Below are positions 1 through 7,890 of a stretch of DNA of 34,374 nt, piece after piece. A program made the translations under genes and the position numbers. How positions within the stretch are numbered: position 1 is the first letter of the stretch; each line of letters opens with the position of its first letter. Below the pieces are notes generated by a model that was given only the letters and a program-made list of their open reading frames with translations, ran no database searches and had not been told where the DNA came from. The stretch lies in NCBI GenBank assembly GCA_016708315.1, contig JADJGC010000012.1, positions 1-34,374 of the forward strand. Direction: 5' to 3'. The stretch is from a bacterium (GTDB taxonomy: Bacteria; Zixibacteria; MSB-5A5; CAIYYT01).

Positions 1-252
1 GCCAAAACACCGGGGGAAGTTGCCGCTCTGGTTGAGCAGAAGATGAAGCAAGTACATCGAAATCCGCTACCAAACCTGCCAAGAAGGCCGCGGCAAAAAA
101 TCTACAAAGAAAGTATGGCTCCAAAGAAGGCTGTCGAAGCCGGCAGAAGACTGCCGCCAAGAAAGTCAAGGCATTCATCAAGAAAATCAAAGATACTTAA
201 GGCGGCAAAAAAAGCAGAGTCGTCGCCGAAAGCCAAAAACAGAAAGAAATAA
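1..252 (+). CDS. Possible succinyl-CoA synthetase alpha subunit C-terminus with lysine-rich tail (partial)
   Basis: Only the 3' end is present. The first residues in frame 1 read A-K-T-P-G-E-V-A-A-L-V-E-Q-K-M-K-Q. They resemble the last helix of succinyl-CoA ligase alpha subunits (SucD), where a short 'xTPxEVxxLV' stretch closes the protein. The adjacent korDABC, ndk and mdh genes make a TCA-cycle identity plausible. After about residue 20 the frame breaks (near 60, 105 and 150-200), but every frame used is rich in lysine and alanine (KSATKPAKKAAAK, TAAKKVKAFIKKIK, KAAKKAESSPKAKNRKK). The enzyme core therefore appears to carry a histone-H1-like tail of roughly 60 residues. The stop could be at 198-200 or 250-252. 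Another enzyme with a similar end cannot be excluded. Confidence 0.4.
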   Translation, partial: AKTPGEVAALVEQKMKQVHRNPLPNLPRRPRQKIYKESMAPKKAVEAGRRLPPRKSRHSSRKSKILKAAKKAESSPKAKNRKK

Positions 253-283
253 TTTGCTCGAAGCAAGAGTAGGAGATTAAGTC

Positions 284-535
284 GTGACAGGGCTCCCGGC
301 GGAGCAGAGCGAGGGACGACGGAGAAAGCTAAAGTTCCAGCGGTCGTGAACCGCTGACCATTTAATGCGCTGGTGCAAAGCCTGCGGCATTTGCATCGGT
401 TTCTGTCCACACAAAGTCTTTACGTCCGATCGCGGCGGCAAGCCAATCATCACGCATCCCAAACAAATGCACCCAATGCGCGATCTGCCAGCTGCACGTT
501 GTCCCGATCTAACCATCGTGTCGAACGAGAAGTAG
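284..535 (+). CDS. korD: 2-oxoglutarate/2-oxoacid:ferredoxin oxidoreductase, delta (2x[4Fe-4S] ferredoxin) subunit, frameshifted
   Basis: This small iron-sulfur subunit passes electrons from the TPP-bound hydroxyalkyl intermediate towards external ferredoxin. Two cluster motifs are readable: C-K-A-C-G-I-C-I-G-F-C-P and C-T-Q-C-A-I-C-Q-L-H-C-P, each C-x2-C-x2-C-x3-C-P. They are separated by about 20 residues, as in KorD/VorD-type ferredoxins. A GTG at 284 follows AGGAG (271-275). The frame must shift near 325, 355-370, 465 and 500 to give one protein of about 80 residues ending at TAG 533-535. The stop abuts the AGGAGGA ribosome site of the alpha subunit, so the two genes are translationally adjacent. 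The family assignment is firm. The substrate (2-oxoglutarate rather than pyruvate or branched 2-oxoacids) is inferred from subunit order and the TCA neighbours. Confidence 0.75.
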
Positions 536-543
536 GAGGAAGT

Positions 544-1668
544 ATGGCTGATATAAGATTACTACAGGGAAATGAGGCTGTGGTTGGGGCGCCATGCTCG
601 GAGGACTGACATTCTTGCCGGTTATCCGATTACTCCTTCTACCGAAGTCGCCGAAGGTTTGGCGCAAGCTGCCCAAGGTTGGCGGCAAGTTTAACCAAAT
701 GGAAGATGAAATCGCCTCAATGGCGGCCATCATCGGTGCTCGCGTGTACCGGCGCCAAAACTATGACCGCGACCTCGGGTCCGGGATTTTCGCTGATGCA
801 GGAGAATCTCGCTACGCCTATATCGCCGAAGTGCCCTGCGTTATTGTCAACGTACAGCGCAGCGGCCCGTCAACGGGATTGCCCACCAGGTTGCGCAGGC
901 CGATACCATGCAGGCCCGTTGGGGGTACGCACGGCGACTATGTAGCTATCGCACTCGCCCCGCAGTCCGTGGAAGAAACGATTATGCTCACGATTCGGGC
1001 GATGAACCTCTCCAAAGAATATCGCACGCCGGTAATTCTGCTTCTGGACGAAGTCCCGGCCACATGCGCGAGAAAGTCGTTATGCCGGAGCCGGGAACTT
1101 TCAAAGTCGTTAATCGCAAGCCGACTGTGCCGGCAAACTGGTACAAGCACTTCGAAATCACACCAAGCTCAAATCGCCATGGCTTCCTTCGGCGACGGCT
1201 ATCATATTCACCTGGTCTGACTCACAATGAAGAGGGTTTCCCTACCAGCGAGCCGAAGAAGATTTTACGACAAGCTGTTTAAGTCTGCAGAATAAGATTA
1301 TGCGCTAGTCGATGATATCTGCGAGATCGAGACGGATGGCATGGAAGATGCCCACGTTGCGGTCGTCGCCTATGGAAACGTTGCTCGCGCAGCCAACAGG
1401 CGATTCAGATGGCGCGCCATCGCCGCATGAAGGTCGGACAAGTTCGCCCGATAACGATTTGGCCAACGCACGACAAGAAGTTACCACGGATCTTCAGCTC
1501 GAAGAGCCTCCGAAGTCATCATCGTGGCCGAATTAAACCAGGGCCAGTATGTCACCGAAATCCAAGGCGCGTTGCTCGGAAACACGTGAAGGTTGTCAGC
1601 CTGGCACGCTTCGATTCGAACTGATTACGCCCGACCAAATTCTCAACAAGATTAAGGAGGTGAGGTAA
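544..1668 (+). CDS. korA: 2-oxoglutarate:ferredoxin oxidoreductase, alpha subunit (frameshifted)
   Basis: This is the alpha subunit of the 2-oxoacid:ferredoxin oxidoreductase, which converts 2-oxoglutarate and CoA to succinyl-CoA and CO2 and reduces ferredoxin. The ATG at 544 has an AGGAGGA site at 534-540. Recognisable blocks are MADIRLLQGNEAV at the start; GYPITPSTEVAEGLAQ, the pyrimidine-binding domain opening; QMEDEIASMAAIIGA with its conserved glutamate; TSGPGFSLMQENLAYA; NVQRSGPSTGLPT; GTHGDYVAIALAPQSVEE; GHMREKVVMPEP; and a C-terminal VAVVAYGNVARAA domain ending LITPDQILNKIKEVR. These lie in all three frames, so there are at least ten indels (for example near 590, 630, 750, 880, 1050 and 1220). 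Total length of about 375 residues matches the family. The stop at 1666-1668 is one base before the korB start. Confidence 0.8.
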
Positions 1669-1669
1669 G

Positions 1670-2478
1670 ATGTTGCAGAAATCTGATGTTATTCATCAAT
1701 ACTTGCGCCCTAAAAGGCATTCCCGAACGTCTGGTGTCCCGGTTGCGGGATCGGCATCGTTATGGGATCACTCGTTCGCGCAATCGACAAGCTCCAGATT
1801 GCCCGCGACGATATCACGCTCGTGTCGGTATCGGCTGCTCGTCGCGCCTGCCGGTTTACCTCGACTTCAACACGTTGCATACAACGCACGGCCGCGCCTT
1901 GGCTTTTGCTACCGGCGTCAAGCTCGCCAAACCGAAGATGAAGTCATCGTCGCCAACCGGTGACGGCGATTGTCTCGCCATTGGCGGCAATCACTTCATC
2001 CACGCCGCCCGGCGCAACATTGATATCACCACCATCCTGATCAACAACATGATCTGGCATGACCGGCGGACAGTTCTCGCCGACCACCGTCGGAGGCTTT
2101 TGCCACGACTTCACCCTACGGCAACAAGGAAAATCAATTCGATATTCCGAAGCTCGCCATGGCTGCCGGAGCGAGCTATGTCGCTCGCGGAACGGTCTAT
2201 CATCGTGTCAATCAACTTGATGAGTTGATTACCGAGGCAATCACCAAGAAAGGTTTCTCGTCGTCGAAGCATTCTCGAACCGCCATACCTATTTCGGCCG
2301 CCTCAATCGCGCCGGTGATGCAGTGAAGATGATTGATGACATGAAGAAGAACGTCATCCCCCTCAAGGCTGCCGCCAAGATGCCGCCGGAGAAACTTGAG
2401 GCAAGATGCTTACCGGTGTCTTTGCCGATCTCGAGAAGGAAGAATATTGTGACCGCTGACCAACTGATCAAAGTCTGA
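1670..2478 (+). CDS. korB: 2-oxoglutarate:ferredoxin oxidoreductase, beta (TPP-binding) subunit, frameshifted
   Basis: This beta subunit binds thiamine pyrophosphate and decarboxylates the 2-oxoacid. The readable order is W-C-P-G-C-G-I-G-I-V near residue 20, in which the CPGCG cysteines help bind the proximal cluster; GIGCSSRLPVYLDFNTLHTTHGRALAFATGVKLA split over frames; the TPP/Mg motif GDGDCLAIGGNHFIHAARRN followed by TTILINNMIYGMTGGQ; TSPYGNKENQFDIPKLAMAAGASYVARGT; and a C-terminal FSVVEAFSNCHTYFGR block. The AAGGAGGTGAGG ribosome site lies inside the end of korA, and the ATG at 1670 follows the korA stop directly. Indels near 1715, 1735, 1830, 1945, 2055, 2260 and 2450 break the frame. 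Apparent length of about 270 residues is normal for KorB. Confidence 0.8.
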
Positions 2479-2490
2479 AAGGAAATAGCC

Positions 2491-3093
2491 ATGACTCCAA
2501 AACCAAAGCCAAACAGGCATGAATCGGCTGAACCCGCAGGTCTTCGATCGTTTTGAAATCCGTCTCTCCGGATCGGGTGGACAGGGATTGGTGCTTGCCG
2601 GCGTAATCATTGCCGAAGCAGTATCAACTCTCGACGGCAAAAACGTTGTGCAGACACAGTCCTATGGACCCGAAGCCCGAGGCGGCGCTCTCGCACCGAC
2701 CTGGTCATTTCCGACGGCGAGATTTACTATCCTAAACCGATGGCAATCGATCTGCTGCTTGCCATGACGCAAGAGTCGTGTGATCTATACCACGGTGGCC
2801 TCAAGGACACCGGCGTATTGATTTACGACAGTCACTTGGTCACACAAGTACCGTTTGCCCGCTCGATCGGAATTCCGTTTAGCCAATTAGCACGCCACGA
2901 AATCGGATTGCCGATGGTTGCCAACGTCATTTCGCTCGGCGCCATTTGTGCAATTACCAAAATCGTATCGGAGGATGCATTGACGAAAATCGTCACCAAA
3001 CGCTCTCCGCGCGGAACCGAAGAGAAGAACATGCAGGCTTTGCAGCTTGGTCTCAAAGTCGGCAAAGAAGCGTTGGAAGGATCTAAACTGTGA
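2491..3093 (+). CDS. korC: 2-oxoglutarate:ferredoxin oxidoreductase, gamma subunit (frameshifted)
   Basis: This is the gamma subunit, which completes the KorDABC complex. The core opens with FEIRLSGSGGQGLVLAGVII, the typical glycine-rich gamma-subunit start. It continues with QTQSYGPEARGGA, then, after an indel near 2698, DLVISDGEIYYPKPMAIDLLLAMTQ, and ends with a helical tail GTEEKNMQALQLGLKVGKEALEG. I chose ATG 2491 because AAAGGAAA lies just upstream. ATG 2519 lacks a ribosome site and is in another frame, implying one more indel near 2510. The stop TGA at 3091-3093 overlaps a GTG that probably starts ndk. All four kor genes are therefore contiguous and likely one transcript. Confidence 0.8.
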
Positions 3094-3493
3094 TTGAACG
3101 CCTCTGTTAATGATAAAACCCGACGCCGTTCAGCGTAATCTGATCGGAAGAATCACCGATCGACTCGAAACCGCAGGATTCAAGGTAGTTGAACTCAAGA
3201 TGGTTCACCTCAAGCCTGCCACCGCACGCGAATTCTATAAAGTTCACGAGGGCCGTCCGTTTCTCGACGAACTTGTCGAGTTCATGTCGTCTTCGCCGAT
3301 AGTGGCGATGGCGCTCGAGCGCGAAAATGCCGTTGCGGCCTTGCGTGAATTAATCGGCGCAACCGACCCGAAGAAAGCCGCTGTCGGTACGATTCGGCAG
3401 AATTTTGCCATCGATGTCGGCAAGAACTCCGTGCACGCTTCCGATAGCGTCGAAAACGCCGCCATCGAAATCAAGTTCCACTTCGGCTCGTAA
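3090..3493 (+). CDS. ndk: Nucleoside diphosphate kinase
   Basis: This enzyme transfers the gamma-phosphate of ATP to NDPs through a phosphohistidine. The intact reading from ATG 3110 begins MIKPDAVQRNLIGRI, already inside strand 1 of the fold. Family members normally start about six residues earlier with 'ERTLLMIKPDA'. GTG 3090, overlapping the korC stop, reads V-I-E-R and would join LLMIKPDA if one base were missing near 3102, so I place the start at 3090 with a one-base deletion. Catalytic histidine: the motif N-S-V-H-A-S-D-S, at residue 109 of the 127-residue frame. Other landmarks are the Kpn-loop region and the C-terminal EIKFHF. Position directly after kor suggests coupling with GTP/ATP from substrate-level phosphorylation by succinyl-CoA synthetase (inference). 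Confidence 0.93.
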
Positions 3494-3501
3494 GAACCAC
3501 T

Positions 3502-3539
3502 GCAATTCAGGGACGCAGGAAATTGTGTCCCTGAACTGC
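3502..3539 (+). promoter_or_regulatory. Inverted repeat between ndk and the larA-type gene
   Basis: GCAATTCAGGGAC (3502-3514) pairs with GTCCCTGAACTGC (3527-3539) with one mismatch around a 12-base loop. The hairpin fills the 60-base gap and ends six bases before the GAGGG ribosome site of the next gene. No run of T follows, so it is not a textbook intrinsic terminator. It could be an attenuator, an mRNA-stabilising stem or an operator. Confidence 0.4.
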
Positions 3540-3553
3540 CATAAGAGGGTCGA

Positions 3554-4783
3554 TTGAAAGTCCCAGTTTGGTACTCCGACAGCAATGTCGATATTACGCT
3601 CCCCGATAGGGGGAATGTAAAGGTGTTTGATTTGCCGTCCAAACGGCTGCAACCACTTTCGACTTCGCATTGGCTATTGACCGGCGAAGCGCCTCTGGAA
3701 TTGAGAGAGTTTCTTGCAAGGGCACAGCGTCTGGTGATTGTCGTCAATGATGCCCATCGTCCAACGCCGACAGCCAAGATACTTGGTGCCATCAGAGAGC
3801 ACATCAGATTCGAGTCTACCAGATTCCTGGTTGCGACCGGACTGCACTCACCAAAGACATCTGCGCCGCAAGCGCGTTTATTCGGCGACCTGCCAATTGC
3901 AGAGAATCTCGTGGTACACGATGCTTACGACGAAGACTCTTGCACATTCGACCTCGGCAGCAATTCGATCAAACTCAATCGCGTCTTTGACTGGTGCGAT
4001 GCAATCCTTATCGTCGGTTCGGTTGAACCACACTACTTTGCCGGTTTCACCGGTGGCCGCAAGATTGTGCTCCCCGGATGCGCGTCGTTTGTGGATGTCG
4101 AACGCAATCACGCTCTCGCAGTGCAAGCCGGTAGTCAACCGCTGGCGCGAAACGGCAATCCCGTCTGGGAAGATATTCAGATCAGAACGCGGGCTCTTGA
4201 CAGCAAGAAGCGCTATGCCATCCAGGTTGTATGCGATCACGAAGGGAATATGTTCTTCGCAAGTCACGGCGATTGGGATTTGTCGTATGAGCAAGCATGC
4301 GAGTTTGTAGTCGCAAATTACGCCTACGAAGTTTCCGAGAAGTATGATGTTGTCATCAGCGTCGTCTATCCGCCGCTCGATCGCAACCTCTACCAGTTGC
4401 AGAAATCTTACGAAAATGTCGCAGCGGTCGTTCGCGATGGCGGAACGATATTGCTCCTTTCCGCATGTCTGGATGGAATCGGCGATGATCGATTCTTGAA
4501 GATCGCCAAGTCGTTGTCCCACAGCGGCGAAATAACCGGAGACGGCAACGAATCTTTGATAATGGGAATCCACAAAGTCAGACGCACAATCGCGCTTGCC
4601 AAGCGGGTCGATCTTGTGCTATGCTCTAAGCTGGATAGTTTACCGCTTGATCACTTGCCGATCACAGCCCGCACAAATGTGCAGGCGGCAATTGATGAAG
4701 CGGTTGCAAGATATGGAGATAATTGCAGAATTGCAGTCGTGCTCGATGCCGGTTCGCAGGTGCTCTATCATCACGCGGCATAA
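3554..4783 (+). CDS. LarA-family nickel-pincer hydroxyacid racemase/epimerase
   Basis: This is a 409-residue homologue of lactate racemase LarA, which racemises 2-hydroxyacids with a covalently bound nickel-pincer nucleotide (NPN). Against Lactiplantibacillus LarA numbering from memory, all the key positions are visible: R69 in DAHRPTP (Arg75), H98 in ATGLHSP (His108), H160 in SVEPHYFAGF (His174), K170 in TGGRK, exactly ten residues on (the Lys184 that binds NPN), and H186 in VERNHALA, sixteen further on (His200). The start is TTG 3554 after GAGGG. Thirty bases separate its stop from mdh, so the pair is probably co-transcribed. The larB/larC/larE genes that make NPN are not in this window. 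Family is certain. Substrate is not: mdh adjacency favours malate, but lactate and other hydroxyacids remain possible. Confidence 0.85.
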   Translation: MKVPVWYSDSNVDITLPDRGNVKVFDLPSKRLQPLSTSHWLLTGEAPLELREFLARAQRLVIVVNDAHRPTPTAKILGAIREHIRFESTRFLVATGLHSPKTSAPQARLFGDLPIAENLVVHDAYDEDSCTFDLGSNSIKLNRVFDWCDAILIVGSVEPHYFAGFTGGRKIVLPGCASFVDVERNHALAVQAGSQPLARNGNPVWEDIQIRTRALDSKKRYAIQVVCDHEGNMFFASHGDWDLSYEQACEFVVANYAYEVSEKYDVVISVVYPPLDRNLYQLQKSYENVAAVVRDGGTILLLSACLDGIGDDRFLKIAKSLSHSGEITGDGNESLIMGIHKVRRTIALAKRVDLVLCSKLDSLPLDHLPITARTNVQAAIDEAVARYGDNCRIAVVLDAGSQVLYHHAA

Positions 4784-4813
4784 CGGGCACATAGAATCCT
4801 TAGGGAGGATGTT

Positions 4814-5740
4814 ATGAGAAAAAAAGTATCGGTCATCGGAGCGGGTAACGTCGGCGCGGCAGTCGCGCAGTACCTTGCCGAAGACAACGTTTGCGACATC
4901 ACCATCTTCGACGTCGTTGAAGGTTTGCCGCAGGGAAAAGCTCTGGATCTGCTTCAGGCCGGTCCGGTGCGCGGCTATGATGTCAGCATTCGCGGCACCA
5001 ATGACTTCTCTGAACTCAAAGGCTCGGACATTGTCGTTCATACAGCCGGTTTGGCGCGCAAGCCCGGAATGTCCCGCGAAGATCTCTTGACGAAGAATGC
5101 CGAAATCATCGGCACCGTTGCCAAGAGCGTCAAGGAACACGCCGAACATGCGATGATCATCATGGTCGCCAATCCGCTTGACCTGATGACCTTCCACGCC
5201 TACAAGATCACCGGTTTTCCGTCGAATCGCGTTTTCGGTCAGGCCGGAATTCTCGATTCGATCCGCTTCCGTACTTTCGTCGGGTTGGAACTCGGCATTG
5301 CCCAGACTGAAACCGAAGCCATGGTACTCGGCGGTCACGGCGATACGATGGTGCCGCTTCCACGCTACACCACGGTTGCGGGCGTGCCGATTACCGAATT
5401 GATGTCGAAAGAGCGTATCGATGCTCTTGCCAAGCGCACCATCGACGGCGGCGCTGAAATCGTCGCTCTCCTCAAGACCGGTTCAGCATACTACGCTCCG
5501 GCGGCGGCCTCGGTCGAAATGGTCAAGGCTGTGCTGTTCGATTCCAAAAAGGTCTTCCCGTGCTCGGCGCTCCTTACCGGCCAGTACGGTATCAAGGACA
5601 TCTATATCGGCGTTCCGGTTGTCCTTGGCGCCGGCGGTGTCGAGAAGATTTACGAACTTAAGCTCGAAGCAGCCGAATTGGCAGCGCTGCAGAAATCTGC
5701 CGCTACCTACAAGGACCACCTCAAGGTCCTCGGCTACTAA
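4814..5740 (+). CDS. mdh: Malate dehydrogenase (NAD-dependent, LDH-like type)
   Basis: This enzyme interconverts malate and oxaloacetate with NAD(H) in the cytoplasm. The 308-residue protein starts at ATG 4814 after GGGAGGA. It has the nucleotide motif GAGNVG (residues 9-14) and an acidic residue D33 at the end of strand 2, favouring NAD over NADP. The substrate-binding arginines are R82 and R88 in ARKPGMSREDL, an MDH rather than LDH pattern. D148/R151 are in ILDSIRFR, and the catalytic H175 is in GGHGDTMVP. The frame is intact at normal length. It follows the larA-type gene by 30 bases. Downstream lies a palindromic repeat with no further gene for 240 bases, so it probably ends the operon. 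Confidence 0.96.
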   Translation: MRKKVSVIGAGNVGAAVAQYLAEDNVCDITIFDVVEGLPQGKALDLLQAGPVRGYDVSIRGTNDFSELKGSDIVVHTAGLARKPGMSREDLLTKNAEIIGTVAKSVKEHAEHAMIIMVANPLDLMTFHAYKITGFPSNRVFGQAGILDSIRFRTFVGLELGIAQTETEAMVLGGHGDTMVPLPRYTTVAGVPITELMSKERIDALAKRTIDGGAEIVALLKTGSAYYAPAAASVEMVKAVLFDSKKVFPCSALLTGQYGIKDIYIGVPVVLGAGGVEKIYELKLEAAELAALQKSAATYKDHLKVLGY

Positions 5741-5773
5741 TTCGTCATTCCTATCATTAGAACCCCACAGTTT

Positions 5774-5804
5774 CCCCTCTCCCGCGTCGGGAGAGGGTAG
5801 GGGT
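5774..5804. repeat. Dispersed GC-rich palindromic repeat, copy 1
   Basis: CCCTCTCCCG (5775-5784) and CGGGAGAGGG (5788-5797) form a perfect 10-base-pair stem with a CGT loop, followed by TAGGGGT. The same pattern recurs at 24945-24984. Short CCCTCTCCC/GGGAGAGGG elements of this type are scattered between genes in many bacterial genomes. Here it sits 34 bases after mdh and may end that transcript, although no T-tract follows. Confidence 0.7.
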
Positions 5805-5826
5805 ATCCTCATCGACAATTTATTCC

Positions 5827-5855
5827 TTGACTCTATCGCAACACTGCCCTAACTT
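5827..5855 (+). promoter_or_regulatory. Candidate sigma70-type promoter for the 12-gene membrane operon
   Basis: TTGACT (5827-5832) and TAACTT (5850-5855) are separated by 17 bases. It lies in the 240-base gap between mdh and the first module gene, about 125 bases before its start. A very similar arrangement (TTGACG-17-TAACTT) precedes the MmgE/PrpD gene, which modestly supports it. Confidence 0.35.
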
Positions 5856-5980
5856 GGCACAAATTTCATCAGCCTGCTAAAGGCGCATGTTGAGTTGAAC
5901 AAAGAGACCGTGTGTGCGTCATTATATTGAGGCGTCATCACAAGACCAACTCACTAATTTCGGCGATTTTCGGGAGGAGA

Positions 5981-7197
5981 ATGCACGTCTTGAACAAGAT
6001 CATTTGCGCTATCGCATTCGTGCTTCTCGCTATCTATATCCCTGTTTTCGCTCAAGAAGATGTAACCCCACAGCAATCAATTCCCAATCAGTCCCGGCAG
6101 CAGTCCCGGTTCCAGCGCCGCGACAAACATCGCTGTCATCGATACACCGGATGACAACGGCAGAAGTCTGGAAATCCGCTGGGATCTGTCCCCTGATGAT
6201 GCCGCTCTGGTAACCAAGTATCAGATTTTGCGATCGACTTCGCAGTCGGGACCATTTGAGATAATTGGTTCGACTACTAAGGGCAGCACGAATTCACAAA
6301 CAACGAGTTGGAACGCGGAACAGATTATTACTACAAGATCGTTAGCCTGAATGAGCCGTTGCTCACAAGCGGACAAGTGCCGTCCACGAGCGAGTCGTCG
6401 ATAGTCGGGCCAGTCAAGCCGATTGCCCAGTGGTTCAACATGCGTCGAATCTGGATTCTGATTTGGACTTTGGTAGTTTGCGGAGCGATTCTCTTTTACA
6501 TCTCGCAAGCCAAAGCGGGCAAAGCACTCTATGTCCGCAAGATCGCCGGTATTGATGCCGTCGACGAAGCCATTGGACGTGCCACGGAAATGGGCCGCAA
6601 GGTCTTCTATGTACCCGGCATTCAGGATATGGACGATGTCCAGACCATTGCCGCAGTTATTATTTTGGGCCGTGTAGCTCGCATTGCCGCTGAAAACGAC
6701 ACGATGCTCGAAGTTCCGGTCTGCAAATCGCTCGTGATGGTGACTGCACGCGAAGCAGTCCGTGAGGCTTACAGTCAAGTGGGGACGACCCGATGCTTTC
6801 CGCGAAGATCAGGTTCTATGTTACTGACGACCAGTTTGGATATGCCGCCGCAATCGACGGCATGGTTGTCCGCGACAAACCCGCGACTATGTTCTACATG
6901 GGCGCGTTCTTTTCCGAATCGCTGATTCTGGCAGAAACGGGCAACGCCGCCGGAGCAATTCAGATCGCCGGCACCGGACAGCCGTCGCAGTTGCCGTTCT
7001 TTGTCGCCTCGTGCGACTACACGCTCATCGGCGAAGAGCTTTTTGCTGCCAGCGCCTATCTTGCTCGTGAACCAAAGTTACTTGGTTCGCTCAAAGGTCA
7101 GGACTTTGCCAAGGGGCTTTTCTTGGTGGCAATCATTCTTGGCATCATTTTCGAATTGCTTACAGTTCCTTTCATCAAGATTCTACAGGTTAGCTAA
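5981..7197 (+). CDS. Module A, gene 1: FN3-like/DUF6754-type membrane protein (frameshifted)
   Basis: No characterised function is known to me. ATG 5981 follows GGGAGGAGA. A signal peptide ends ...AIYIPVFAQ (about residue 25). An FN3-like domain then opens IDTPDDNGRSLEIRWDLS. A single transmembrane helix follows at RIWILIWTLVVCGAILFYI, then the conserved core I recognise as DUF6754-like: IGRATEMGR, ILGRVA, and LPFFVASCDYTLIGEELFAA. A last hydrophobic helix ends at FIKILQVS. If the signal peptide is cleaved, FN3 lies outside and the core in the cytoplasm. Indels near 6110-6130, 6296 and 6786 break the frame. The last is an extra G in a GGGG run, where paralogues read a continuous GRPDA or ARQDS. 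It is 17 bases from the next gene. It could be a pseudogene, but conservation on both sides of each break favours sequence error. Confidence 0.8.
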
Positions 7198-7214
7198 GGG
7201 AAAGCATCGGCACA

Positions 7215-7884
7215 ATGAAACGCGAAGTCCCATTCATTATTACGCTCGTCGTCGGTATCGCTTTCATTGTCCAGTATTTTGTCCCGCACCCTCCGTTTGA
7301 CAGTTTCGAAGACACTTTCAATAATTGGTTTGCAATTGTCGGATCATTCGCGATCTGGCTTGGCGCATTGAGCTTATTCAAGATGGCTATGCTACGAGTC
7401 GCTCGGAAGCAGCATGACTGGCCGTTGTCGTTGGTGATCATCGTTTGCTTCTTAATGATGGTTGTAGTCGGGTTTATCGATGGCTATACCGGCCTCAACA
7501 ATTCGCCGCCGACTTCATTCCGCGATCCGGGAACCAATTTTGATTGGCTCTACATGTATATCTACACGCCATTGTCGTCGACAATGTTCGCGATTTTGGC
7601 GTTTTTTGTAGCCTCGGCATCGTACCGCGCGTTTCGCGCCCGCAATACAGGCAACGCTGTTGTTGCTTGCCGGATTCTTCGTGATGCTTGGGCGTGTGCC
7701 GCTGGGCGATATCCTGTCAGGATTCATGCCTGATGGATTCCAGGCTTCTGATCTTGCAAGTTGGTTGATGAATTACCCGCACAATGCCGGTCAAAGAGCA
7801 ATCAAGATCGGAGTGGCGCTTGGTATTGTGTCGACATCGCTTCGCATCATTTTGGGCATCGAGAGGTCGCACCTTGAAGGATAG
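7215..7884 (+). CDS. Module A, gene 2: six-helix membrane protein (frameshifted)
   Basis: Unknown function. The start MKREVPFIITLVVG matches MRRQVPLFII and MKRQLPLLLV of its two paralogues. There are about six hydrophobic helices: residues 6-22, 38-58 and 71-90, then three in the C-terminal half. The family signature is in the fourth helix, STMFAILAFFVASASYRAFR, followed by LLLLAGFFVMLGRVPLG and an ending IKIGVALGIVSTSLRIILGIER. One extra base near 7651 shifts the frame between YRAFRARN and LLLLAGFF. Restoring it gives about 222 residues, matching copies B and C. It lies six bases from gene 3. A membrane scaffold or channel role is possible, but nothing in the sequence fixes it. Confidence 0.8.
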
Positions 7885-7890
7885 TTCACT

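Noticed and set aside
43..252. Separate histone-like or ribosomal-type basic gene at the window start
   Set aside because: The lysine-rich stretch is continuous with an upstream enzyme-like helix and no ribosome site precedes ATG 43, so a tail is likelier than a separate gene.
3878..4573. Long minus-strand open frame (231 codons) opposite the larA-type gene
   Set aside because: It lies wholly antisense to a well-conserved gene, has no recognisable motif, and fits the codon-bias shadow of the plus strand.
4640..5338. Minus-strand open frame (232 codons) across larA end and mdh
   Set aside because: It spans two real genes with intact catalytic motifs and its translation shows no family resemblance.
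6780..6800. Programmed ribosomal frameshift in module A gene 1
   Set aside because: The GGGGA context is not a known slippery heptamer, no downstream structure stands out, and copies B and C are open at the same place.
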